A stretch of DNA of 64,000 nt from Punctularia strigosozonata HHB-11173 SS5 (taxonomy: Eukaryota > Basidiomycota > Agaricomycetes > Corticiales > Punctulariaceae): assembly GCF_000264995.1 (NCBI RefSeq), contig NW_006767444.1, positions 726,412 to 790,411 on the forward strand, given 5' to 3'. The notes beneath the pieces were generated by a model, which ran no database searches, was not told where the DNA came from, and was given only the letters and a program-made list of their open reading frames with translations. The position numbers and the translations under genes were made by a program. Of this stretch, positions 25,199 through 35,581 are shown piece after piece (within the stretch, counting starts at the first letter, position 1; each line of letters starts with the position of its first letter).

Positions 25199-26986
25199 TT
25201 AAGCGATACAATGGCGATTATTGGGGGCGGCGTGGTCGTTCGTCGGCGACGTGCGCGTGAGGACCTTGCTCTCTTCGCCATCGAAAGTCCATATATTACC
25301 CAACGGATGGGCGCGCAGGCTCGATGAAGAAGACCTGCTCATGTTGCGCGACCGATCTCCCGCATAGACGCGATGCTGCACCTGGGCCTGAGTGGTATAG
25401 ATGGCGTTGGCGAGTTCGTCCTCATAATCCTCAACGGAAAGCTCCGCAGAGGTGGTCGAGCTCGGTGACAACGAGGGAGAGTGGACGATGTCTTGCAGGA
25501 ACGAAGGCAGGAGCGTACCCACGGGCGGCTCGAGCACAGCAGGCGTCGACGGGCGCGTGAAGACAGTGGACAGTGGGGACGACGGCACGGAATGGCGGGC
25601 GCCGGAGGTCTGGTAGATGGGGTTCGCGGCGGCGTACTGCGCACCGAGGTCGTAGTGAGACCGCGAGCGATGCGGGGCGGGGTATGCGCCGGTGTGCAGA
25701 CGGTGATGAGCGACGGGCGGCGTGACCGAGTGCGAGCGGAGCGGCAACTGTGCAAGAGGATTGGGAGTCATAGCCGGGCTGCGAAGCGGTACGGAACCGA
25801 GGTTGGTCTCTTGGTTGAGTACGTTCGCGAGGAGTTGTATGCGCTCGGCCTGAACGGCAGCTGAGATCGAGTCTCCGTTCCCTTCAGCATCTAAACGCGC
25901 GTGGTTCAACTCGAATGCCGGCGCAGAATCAACCTGGTGCGACTCACATGGGAAACATGTTTGGCACACTTTTCTACGCCGCCAGTTGAGGTAGTTGCAC
26001 TTCTGGCAGATCCAGTCGCCCGGTTGGTGCTCGATGGGCCCGCGGTTGCCGGTGTTCATGATAGGGGGATGCTGCTACCGTCAATCAACGACGTTATTCA
26101 AAGAGCGCTAGAAAACAAGCATACCTGGATTCCAGCGGAGGCCGGCGGCCTGATCTGTCCTTGCTCGGGGAACGGCTCGTTGTCCGGCCAATACATGACG
26201 CACGGCGAGAGCGGATTCGACGAGACGTTTTGAACCTTGCCGCCAATCGCCAGCGCGCGTCCCGAGGGCGTGAGCAGCGGGTAGGAGGGCGCAGGCGGTT
26301 TGTTCGCGATGAGCGGCGAGCGGGGCGCCGGCGGCATCGGAACCCTGCCGACGGCCGCGCCGTAGGGCGGTTGTTGCGCATGCATCGCGTTCGCCAACTG
26401 CAGTGGCGTAGGAGGATGTATTTGAGGTTGTGCCACAAATCGAGGCGACGGGTTGGGGCGCATGGCGGGGCCACCGAGGGAGGCGCTGTTGAGCGCCGCG
26501 GTCGAGTTGGTTAAGTTCGGGCGAGGATGGCCACAGCCGATGCAAGAGATGTTGCGACTGAAAACCGGCGATGTTAGCGGGGACCGACTAAGACATTGGG
26601 TGGCGGCGAAACAGCCGGGGATCAAGTGAGACAAGCGGGGAATGATTGACTGACCCAAAGTTGTGTGCCGCGCAGGTCGGTGAAGCGCATCTGTGGACAG
26701 AACCCGGCGTTAGAACGGGAAGTTACGTCAAGAACGCCAAAAATACGTACATCCAGTCGCCGAGTCGAAAGCTGGACTTCGGGTTCGGAGGATTACTTGA
26801 CAGTGTGTATTCCGCGAAGGGGGTTGAAGAAGCCGATGGGTGAGTCGAAGACGACATAGCACCGACTTCAGGGTTCAGTCGCATCGAGTCCAATGCGGAC
26901 GTGAGGCCGGCGATGGACGTGCTTGCGGTTCGTGGGGCGTACATGTCGGGGCGTAAGGGCGTGTCAGAGGTGGTCGTCGTAAGCAT
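25199..26986 (-). CDS. Protein with two RanBP2-type zinc fingers, probable RNA-binding
   Basis: The ATG at 26,986 gives MLTTTTSDTPLRPDMYAPRT and a Ser-rich leader. Splicing an intron (GTACGT...CCACAG) and a second one (GTCAGT...TTTCAG) builds a first finger: LGDWICASPTCAAHNFG joined to RNISCIGCGHPRP. A Pro-rich linker leads to an exon starting at 26,059 that holds the second finger: GDWICQKCNYLNWRRRKVC then QTCFP. Both fit the W-x-C-x(2,4)-C-x3-N-x6-C-x2-C pattern of RanBP2/Nrp1-type fingers, which often bind single-stranded RNA. The C-terminal 200 residues are low-complexity (Ser, Pro, His). It resembles Nrp1/ZRANB-like proteins, but I claim no orthology. The first finger is built by joining exons and should be checked against cDNA. 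Confidence 0.75.
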
Positions 26987-27270
26987 GTCGGAAGCCTGTT
27001 ATTCGAGCCACACAGCGTTAGAGAGGAAGAGCAAATTTAAGTAATCGCGTGGACGTGCCGATTGCAGATCAAGCCGCCTCAAATTTGACAGAGGCTCGAG
27101 CTCCTGTTCGAGTGCGGTGGCCACAGAGAAGGAAGAACCGGAGAGAGAGAGGGCGGCGTCGGCCTAATTACAACGACGTTAGCACTTCCGCGTCCATGTC
27201 ACATCAATGCAGCCATATCAAAAACGATATGTAACATAAAAAAAGGAGGTCCATTAGCTGATGACCGAGC

Positions 27271-28198
27271 CTAATTCATGACTGCGGGATGGCGTCGCCA
27301 AGGGTGCGGTTCCTGGCTGCAGAACCCTCGTGGCCCGACGTGAATGACGAGCACCCCTCGATCGCTCGTCGATCGGCTCAAAGGGAAAATGCGAAACACG
27401 ATCCCTGCCGGCCCGATCGGCCGGCGTTCGCAGCGCACCGGCATGGCGACTGACGGATCCCGCACAGCCCCAAGGGATGACCCTGAACGCGGACGTGCCA
27501 TCAAATCCGTGGGCAAACGAAGCCGGCCGAGCCCCATTTTTAGCAGCAACACGCCGCCGTCCTGTCGGGTCCGGCACATAGTCGAACGCGGATGACACAA
27601 TTGCAGAGGGGCAGTATCTCGAGCTGGAGCAGAAAACACAAACCTGCTCATGGTCGGCAAAGACAGCGTAGACACCATCGTCGCCGTCGCGCACCCACAG
27701 CGAGACAGGTGCGGGAATCGGCCGCTTGAGAGAGAAATGAGCATCAAAGATCTTTAATCATCGATACTATCGCACGGCTAACCTCGTGGTTAAGCGCGCA
27801 GGAGAATGTGGACTTGAAGACCGTATTGGGGTCAAGAGGTGGTAAATTAAAGAACTGGGGCACGAGCGCATCAGCATTCGACAAGGAACGGCCGGAGCGC
27901 CGATGGCAGGGTCACTTACACGCACGACGCGACTGTGGGTTGCCCGGAATTCAGCATACGAATTGCGGCCGGCTGTGCGGCGCGAGGATGTCATAGGATA
28001 CGACATGCAGTCATCGGAACACCCGCTGATGCTGGACACGGGCGATTGCTCCGGGGAGACGATGCCGTTGCCCTTGAGCATCAACCTGGTGGGCAGAGGC
28101 GCGTGCAAGCGCGTTGGGGACTCCTCTGAATGGAACGACACGTGAAGCGAGCCCGAGGGGGCGAGGGTGGGACAGGAACGCGTTGAGAAAGCGAGCAT
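27271..28198 (-). CDS. Unrecognised protein, four-exon gene
   Basis: Four exons with good splice signals give about 250 residues. Exon 1 starts at 28,198 (MLAFSTRSCPTLAPSGSLHV) and runs through RLMLKGNGIVSPEQSPVSSI and GCSDDCMSYPMTSSRRTAGR to SRVVR, followed by GTAAGT. Exon 2 reads FFNLPPLDPNTVFKSTFSCA, then LNHE. Exon 3 reads IFDAHFSLKRPIPAPVSLWV and RDGDDGVYAVFADHEQ. Exon 4 reads DGGVLLLKMGLGRLRLPTDL and ends at 27,271. A GGACC-rich leader spliced just upstream of the ATG suggests an intron in the 5' untranslated region. The consistent frame across three introns argues that the gene is real. I recognise no domain. Confidence 0.55.
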
Positions 28199-29473
28199 GT
28201 CTTCGGTACTGGTCCCTGCAAGCAAGCACAGGAGGGAGAGCGGGGCAGGGGACGTCTCAGGGCTGACAAGACAAGGTCGACCGATATTTGTGGTCCTGAA
28301 GCAGGCTTCGGTCGGAAGCGCGTAGAGATAGAGTGGAAAACGACGATCTCCGCCGCTGGAGTTGTAACGCCAACAAACCGGGCAGGGAACAACCAAGATC
28401 CAGCTGCAACGAGGCGAGACGTTTGTCCAAAGATGGTCAAGAACCCGAGACGAGGACGCCAACCGGCCGGCGCGCGAAGAGAGTTGCAAAGGCGAGCGAG
28501 AAAACGCGCTGACCTCGAGAGGGTGGATGAGCGCACCGGTGACGCGCCCGCCCGAGGTATTTGTTGCGGGCATCCTCCGCTGAGCGCGCAAATTTGCGTG
28601 ACATATCAATTAGAGGATCGCGCGCGACGATGGGCAGAGACCCGAACGCCGCACCCCGTGGGCGGAGGTGAACTAAGAAACGTGACGGATCGCGGTGGGA
28701 GATCTCGCCTCCACCTTCGGCAGCTTCCCAAACGCTCGCCCATCTCTTCCTGATTGGTGGCGTTGGTCGCCTTTCTCTCGATTTCTGTCGGAAGTCCTCG
28801 CGACCATGTACGGACCCGGGCAAGCGTCTGTTGCCTTTCCTATTGTCTTCGCGAGTTGCTCCGCAGCGTCCGACGACCCATGAGGCGATATATCCGAATT
28901 GATAAATATCGCCGCCTCGTTCGCCGCCCGGGCGCTATTCGAGCGCGCCGCGATCTCCCATGCGTCAGTATGTGTGCTTGTGCGCCCCTTACGAGAGACC
29001 CTACTTTTAGAGAGTTCCGCCAGCGCAAAGCATGCACCCTGGGTCGCATCGTCCAATCGTTATCGTGCATTTCAAGTGCATTTGGCTATTCTGGGAGGAG
29101 TGGCCCAGGCAAGCCAAACAGGTTTGCCAATTGCCAAGTGGCTCGAGCAGGCTCGGGCCTGGGCTTTCCCTCGGCGTCGGATCGGGAACACAAGCTCGAA
29201 CCGGCGAGCGCCCCTCTTCCTGACAACGAAACGCATGCCTGTCATCGACGATGCGACCCGACGCCTGCCAACGCCAGGGCTCGCTTACATCGCCGCCCGA
29301 CGTTTCACAACCTTAAACCAAGCTTGTTTGCAATTACGCTCGGGTAGAGCCTCTACGATACAGCATGCAGAAAAAAAAAGAATGGAACGACGGCAAAGTC
29401 AGCAAGCTAATATATGACGAATAAATACGATCCGCAACGACACGCCCCTCAGCGCTCCGCTCGACGGGCAAAC
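28199..29473. other. Long leader or intergenic region
   Basis: About 1.3 kb of GC-rich DNA, open in several overlapping frames on both strands because stops are rare in such composition. The part nearest 28,198 is probably the 5' untranslated region of the unrecognised gene, including a GCTTGCAG acceptor. No frame here has a recognisable domain. Confidence 0.35.
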
Positions 29474-32400
29474 CTAGTTTGTCAATTTCCGTGGATCTGC
29501 GACAGTCACGCCGCCCAGGCTGCCGTACAGCGTTCGCCTCAATCTCTCGCCGGTCAGCCGCACCACCAGCCCGCCCTCCTGGAGATACTCGGCATACCTC
29601 TGCCACGCTTCGGCGCCCTTGCTCCTCCGAGTCTTGGGATCATTCATGCCATCAACGCCGCCAACTCGGCCTGTCTTGAGCGTGTTCAGGTTTCCCACCA
29701 CGAACAGGCCCCGTTTCGCGCGCGTCAGGCCGACGTTGAGCCTCCTCCGGTCCGCGAGGAAGCCGACGTGCCCAGAGGAATTGGAGCGCACGGTCGAGAA
29801 GATGATGACGTCTTTCTCCCGCCCTTCGAAGCCGTCGACCGTCTTGATGTCGATCTGTGGGAGCTGCATCGCCCGCTGGTCTCCGAGCGCGGCCTGGAAG
29901 CGTGCCTGTGACTTGGCGTCCGTCGTCAGCAGCCGCGTTAACAGCCGGATCTGCGCCACGTAAGGCGCGATAACGCCAATATCCTCTCCCCGCAGATCCT
30001 ACCGTTATTGAGCGAGTCAGGTCACCGCCGTGATAATTCCGGTGAGGCACGGGGGCACGCACCGGGTTCTGAATCAGCAAATCCTCGATGACGCTGCACA
30101 CGATGTCGGCGTCCGTGTAGTTGACCTTGCTCCGATCCTTCGGCGACTCAAGGCCCTGATGATCTAAGAAGATAACGCTCGGACGGTCGCCGGTCTGCGG
30201 GTTCATCTGAAGATGGGCGGAAGTAGGTGGGCGAAGCTGCGCGGGAACGCCTCCGCTCGAATCCAGCATGCCGTCTCGGAGCGCAAAGTTATAAAACTCG
30301 GCAGAGGGAAACTTGGAGATTTGTGGGTGCATACGGTACTGAAGGTCGAGCATGATCGATGGAACCACTATATGTATCACATATCGTCAGAGGCGCTGTA
30401 TGGCCGAGAACGAGCCCGCTGAAGACTCACCCCCTTCTTCCGTGAGTCGCTCGAAGAGACTGATGCCCAGCCCGCCGGCGATCGCTTCGCGACTCGTGAT
30501 CACCGGCGGCAGTTGTTTGTGGTCACCGATAAGCGTCATATGCTGCGACTGCGTACCCCATTAGATGAGACAGGAGGAACCTGAGATATCACGTACCCCT
30601 TTCATCAACGGGATGAGTGACGCTGGTTCTGTCGACATGGAGGCTTCGTCGAGGAAGACGACGGGAAAGTCGATGACGTTCAGTGCCGTGCACGCAGATG
30701 TAATGCACGTCGTGCACACCTTCGAATGAAAAGCGCGATAAGTCCACGCGTGTGGGTAAAAGGCCAAACTGAAACTTACCACGTCGGCAGCATGTACGAC
30801 ATCCGACAACATCTGCTGCTTAAACGCATATATCCTCTTCCTGATATTCCCCAGCGAAGTCCCACACTGGGTCACCTCTTGGTCCAGCCTGTCCCGCCTC
30901 TTCGTGGCATTCGCCCTCTTCCGATCGTGCTCCGCATCCAAGGGCATGATGCTCAGCTTCTCTGCCGCCTTGGTTGACGACATGCGTAGACTGACGACGC
31001 GCTTTTCCAGCGCCTCCTCTTGTCGCTCGAGCTTCAGGACTTCTGAGTACAGTTCGTGTTGCTCCAGCTTCGCGTCCAGTGTATGCGGGTATAAGGAGGG
31101 CTTGACCTTGCCACCATATCCCACTCGTAACGGCGATAGCGAGGGGGCTAAACCCTCGACGAGGTTGTCCACGGCGACGTTCGTGAAGGTGCAAACCAAA
31201 ATAGGGTGCGGTACGGCAAAATGACGTTTGAGGAGCTTGACAGCCTCGATGATAGTCTTCGTCTTCCCTGTTCCCGGAGGCTATCACGAAGTCGATATGA
31301 GAGTCCTGAGGTGGGTAGCCAAACAGGCGACGTACCCCTTGCACCAAACTGACGCGTTCGCCGACCATCATAGCCACCGCGCGCGTCTGACTCTCGTTCA
31401 GCGGCAGAACCGGGTCCCCCTCTATGCGCACCGGATTGGGTCGCATATACCTTCTCGCCCAAGACTGAATCAACTGGTCTTCGACGAACGCGCCCCTCAA
31501 TTGCATTGCCGACTGCGCGTGCGAGACCGCAGTATGCGATGGATGATTCAGTGCGTTCTCATCCACGACTTCTGTCCCAAGCTCTGCTGCGATGGGAACG
31601 TCATCGACGCGTAAGTGCCCGTGCGGTGGATACGCCACATCGTCCGGGTCCTGTAGTGGCTGTGGGTCATGATGCACTCCCGGAGCGGGCGAAAATGAGC
31701 GTAAGAGGATATCGCGCAGGTATGTGCCCTGAAGGATCGTCTCCCGCCGACGCGACGTGCCTTCGAAGAAGGAAGGCGGCGGAGTCGATATGAAGGGGCT
31801 GAGATTGGGACGCTCCAACTGCTGTGAAGGGTCCAGCTGCAAGTTTGAGATCGCATCACGCATGCGGTCGAAGATGATATTCGAGCGGCCTATGTCCAAC
31901 CTGACGTAGAGAAAGTGACCGAGTGAGCGCTGGATTCGAGTCCGAAGTAATCCGTGACGCGGAGTGCGCAGCCTCCAAAGGCAGGTATTTACCTCCAAAC
32001 GCCTTCTTCAATATCCAAGCGCTCCTCAAACGCAACGTGGAGCTGCGTCGGCGTCCGGCTAACCACGCTTCCTCTGCTGGGCTTCTCCTGGAGCGGATCC
32101 AAACGAGAGAGCAATACGGTAGTGCCATTACTGCAGATGTACGTGCCGGAATCAACGTGAGGTTCAAAGCATGCAAGGCAAATAACATACTCAAACTTGT
32201 GTTCCGGGAGTTCCACACCAGGGCCTGCGGAGAAACTTGCTACGGGGCGCCCAAACTGCGTCGCATTCAGCCAGTATGCACTCAAACCTGACAATGGTAG
32301 TTATGAGACTGTGTCCCAAGAACCGTATCACACGGACAAGCGTACCCGTTAGACAATAACCCTCGTCGCGCAGCCGGTCGAGTCCCCACGATGCCAAGCG

Positions 32401-33048
32401 CTCATTCACCACAGCGTTCTCTTCCGCTTCTTCGGCGGTGAGCAGAGGTAGGAATCTTTCCTCATACGCGGAAGTTTCGGAGAAGAAGGAATCCGCGGGG
32501 TGCAGGCGGCTTGCTGGCGGCTTGATGCGAATGGGGTGGCGAATTGTCCGGGGAGTTGATAAGGAGGAGGAGGGTGAGGTGGTTGTTCCAGGCGCTTGTA
32601 ACTTCTTTGATAAGGCTCGTTGACGCCAATCCCATCGCAAACGGCTCGGGGACACGGTATGAGATTGGGAGACGAGTACTTCTGAAAGTTCCTGGGGGAG
32701 ACTGGGATCCTCAGGGTCAACTTGAAGCCATGGTGCATCATGAGCTAAGGCCACTGGGTCCGTCGTCCGTGTCAGTTCGCTTGACCGCCAGCGGCCCGAC
32801 AACGAACCCCTTGGCCGAGAGTGTCTCGTCGCAGCGTATATCTCGGCGATCTCTGCAGTAGAGAATGAAAGAGGTTCGGAAGCCGGGGAGGAACTCTGGA
32901 CAGAGGCATGAGTCGCAGCATACCGAACGCGAACAGGTCTCGGTGAACCTGCGCGGATGTGGGAGAGATTGCGCGCAAGCGGGCTCCGAATCTGTCTCTG
33001 TGCGGTGATGGCTTGATCAGACACGAGGAGAAGCTCCAGGGGGAGCAT
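29474..33048 (-). CDS. UPF1-like superfamily 1 helicase
   Basis: The C-terminal two thirds carry SF1B helicase motifs: LPLNESQTRAVAMMVGERVS (Q/I region), LVCTFTNVAVDNLVEG (Ia), FPVVFLDEASMSTEPASLIP (II, DEAS), LIGDHKQLPPV (III), LDLQYRMHPQISKFPSAEFY (IV), IDIKTVDGFEGREKDVIIFS (V) and FLADRRRLNVGLTRAKRGLF (VI). A basic coiled-coil insert (LERQEEALEKRVVSLR...RKRANATKRRDRLDQEV) lies between Ia and II, as in UPF1 stalk helices. The N-terminal part (from 33,048, MLPLELLLVSDQAITAQRQI) is rich in Arg and Ser, poor in acids and could be a mitochondrial presequence. The family unwinds RNA or DNA. It could be a UPF1, SMUBP2/Hcs1 or organellar member; I do not choose. It ends LGGVTVADPRKLTN. The Walker A (GxGK) lies across an intron near 31,250. 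Confidence 0.85.
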
Positions 33049-33376
33049 TCGCGAGAGCCGTAGAGAGGATGGACGAGGGGTTTCGCGCTGGTGCTGACTC
33101 CCTTCCGAATCCTCTGGAAATTCGGGGAAAATAGCATAGCCACCTCACGTGGCAGACGCGTGAACGTGACGAGTTTCCCAAGCGCGCCGTCCGCGACCGT
33201 CGGACGTTTCTTCAACTCCTCCCCATCTTACGGATTTTGCTGGGATCTTGCTCTCACGGCGACTGGGCTGGTTGATCGCAGTTATTACCAGCAACCAGTG
33301 TCCGGGAACAGGTGCTGCTCTTCCGTACTGATCACCATCTGGCTCAAATCCCACACGCAATATCAATCGCCACATC

Positions 33377-35061
33377 ATGCCAGAGCCCTCGTTTCCCCTC
33401 TCAACTCGTAACCACTTCGTTCCGAGCCCCGAAGAGTTCGGAGAACTGAGCTCGCTAGGGATGCACAAGGAAGAGGAAATTACTCGGCTCGACAACGCGA
33501 TTTCGCATTTCCAAACGGAACTTGCGCAGTTACGAGCACGCAAAGCTGTCGGGAGACGGCCCGTCGTCGTGGCACACTCCCTCGCACAGTTGGAGGCGAC
33601 TAGGACGGCACTCGCTCGTCAAGTGCGTACATACCAGACGATCCTCGCTCCAATTCGAAGATTGCCACCGGAGCTGTTGGAATGTATATTCTCTTTCGTC
33701 CACAGCGCGGCATTATCTGAGACACTGGCCTCTGCGCTTAAGGCGTCCATTCGAATATCCCAGGTGCGAGAACATCGAGCCAGGCCGGGTTTGTGTACCA
33801 CATTGCTCACCATGCTCCCTAGACATGTGCTCTGTGGCGTTCGATTGCCTTTGGGCTTCCGATCTTGTGGTCAGCCATCCACCTACGATTCAACAACGTG
33901 CCCGGAACCTCCAGGACACGCGCTCAGAGCTTCAGTCTAATCCTAGGAAGATGCACACACCGACCTCTTTCAATTTCCATACATGCGATGTCTCGCTTCG
34001 AAACTGTATACCTCCCACCCCAAATGCCCGAGACGCTTCTCCGTATCAAGCACCGGTGGCGTACGCTCGATCTCGCGATATCTTCAAATTATTTCGAGAT
34101 GCTGTTGACCGCTTTCGAGGATCAGCTACCCGAACTGCGCCATCTGAAGCTCAATCTATGGTGGACCAACTTTCAACGCCGTGCCGTGAATAATGATTCG
34201 TTGGACATCGCAAAGTTATTGCGCGCGACACCTGGGCTGGCTTCCCTTGAGCTGCGCAATATTCCGCTGGTGTACACGGCAGACAGGCCGAGCTTCCGTC
34301 CAGAGCAGCACCCGCTAGAATCACTTGTCCTGGATCTCGTATACTCGCAGGAAGTATCCTGGCTTGATACTGTGCGCCGCACGCCCCGCCTTAAGCGCAT
34401 GGAATTGCTCAACATACCCTTCACCTATGAGGTACCTTCCGATGGACCCATCCTTCTATCAGACCTTGCGTCTTTGGAGATCACCACGGAGCATATTGCC
34501 GAGACCGTTCTGCTCGGATTGACAGCACCTCGCCTGGCCCATCTTGCTATTGGATCCCCGATCCCATACGAGAATAGGCAACTATTCACCGGCGAGGTAT
34601 TCTCTTCCTTCATGAGCCGGTCATCCTGCAACCTTCGGTCGCTTTCCCTTCGTAACCTTCGTCTTTTCGGCCGCGATCTGGCCAGCACCCTCGTTCACCT
34701 TGCCCCTTTGGAAGAGCTCGAGATCGTCTCCTTGTCCCCCTATCAGTCCGTCATCGACCCCGAGCTGACCAACCTCTGGGACATGACTCTTCCAAACCTC
34801 CGTCACCTCCGGCTCACCGTGGAAATGAATGATGATCCCAGATGGGTGCACACGCTGCGAGGGACACTCCTATCGCGAACCCCTGGATTCCGCCCTCCAT
34901 TTGCAGACGGCAAGGCGTTCGAGCGCGTAGACCTAGCTTTCTGTGGTGGTGAGCGTCCCGATGCCGAGTTGCGGGATATTTTTGACTTATGGGAGGCGGG
35001 GGACGTGTCGTATTCATTCTCTTATACATTGGATAATCAGGAACCGCAGCCGTCGCCGTAG
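33377..35061 (+). CDS. F-box / leucine-rich-repeat-like protein
   Basis: Two exons are joined by a 59-base intron (33,764-33,822, GTGCGA...CCTAG). Exon 1 starts MPEPSFPLSTRNHFVPSPEE. It has a predicted coiled coil (EEEITRLDNAISHFQTELAQ) then an F-box, LAPIRRLPPELLECIFSFVH. Exon 2 continues TCALWRSIAFGLPILWSAIH, completing the basidiomycete F-box signature. Next come irregular leucine-rich segments: LPELRHLKLNLWW, TPGLASLELRNIPLVY, SLVLDLVYSQEVSWLDTVRR, LRSLSLRNLRLFGRDLASTL. F-box proteins present substrates to SCF ubiquitin ligases through Skp1. This family is greatly expanded in Agaricomycetes, and the substrate is unknown. It is divergent from the helicase, with 328 bp between starts. The stop is at 35,059-35,061. 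Confidence 0.88.
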
Positions 35062-35581
35062 CTTCTGCCTCACTGGTTGGCTCGAGGGTTTTACTATTAG
35101 GTACATTGGTGTTCATGTCGAATACGTCTGATACCCAAGACCTGCCGAGGAAGTAAATCTAGCCAATCCAATGTAGATGTCGGGAAAGATTTGCGTATAA
35201 TTTGGAGAAGCATTCGTTACCAGCCCCATGGCTTTTCGTCCAGACATTCGTATGCGGATGGGGTGAACGTCGTTCGGAGCGATAGCATGCGGCAGATCAT
35301 TGGACATGGCAACTTCACTATGGAACGCAAAGCGGTACGCGTACATATGCTGTGGCTTGACACTGAGATGCAGATATTGAGTGGAGGAAGAGAGAGAGAG
35401 AGAGAGAAATGAGATAGAGAAAGAAAAGAATCGTATGAGCAAGAAAATGAGAGATGATGACGGGGAGACAACAGAGAAGCCCTCCTTCATGCAGCGATAT
35501 CGTAACACCCCGGTCATTTCGTGATTCGCGAGCAGCGATCTCATGTCCATGTCCATTCGATGGACCGCCCATCCTAGCTCT
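35062..35581. other. Convergent 3' flank with a GA microsatellite
   Basis: This separates the convergent F-box and DEF1 genes and holds both 3' untranslated regions. A perfect AG dinucleotide run of about nine units lies near 35,389-35,407, followed by a purine-rich stretch to about 35,440. No gene is seen. Confidence 0.6.

Noticed and set aside
28673-29417. Open frames of 120-200 codons on both strands
   Set aside because: They overlap each other in GC-rich DNA with few stops and show no domain or consistent composition.
35389-35440. GA-rich run as a regulatory element
   Set aside because: It is a simple microsatellite between two convergent 3' ends; no sign of function.
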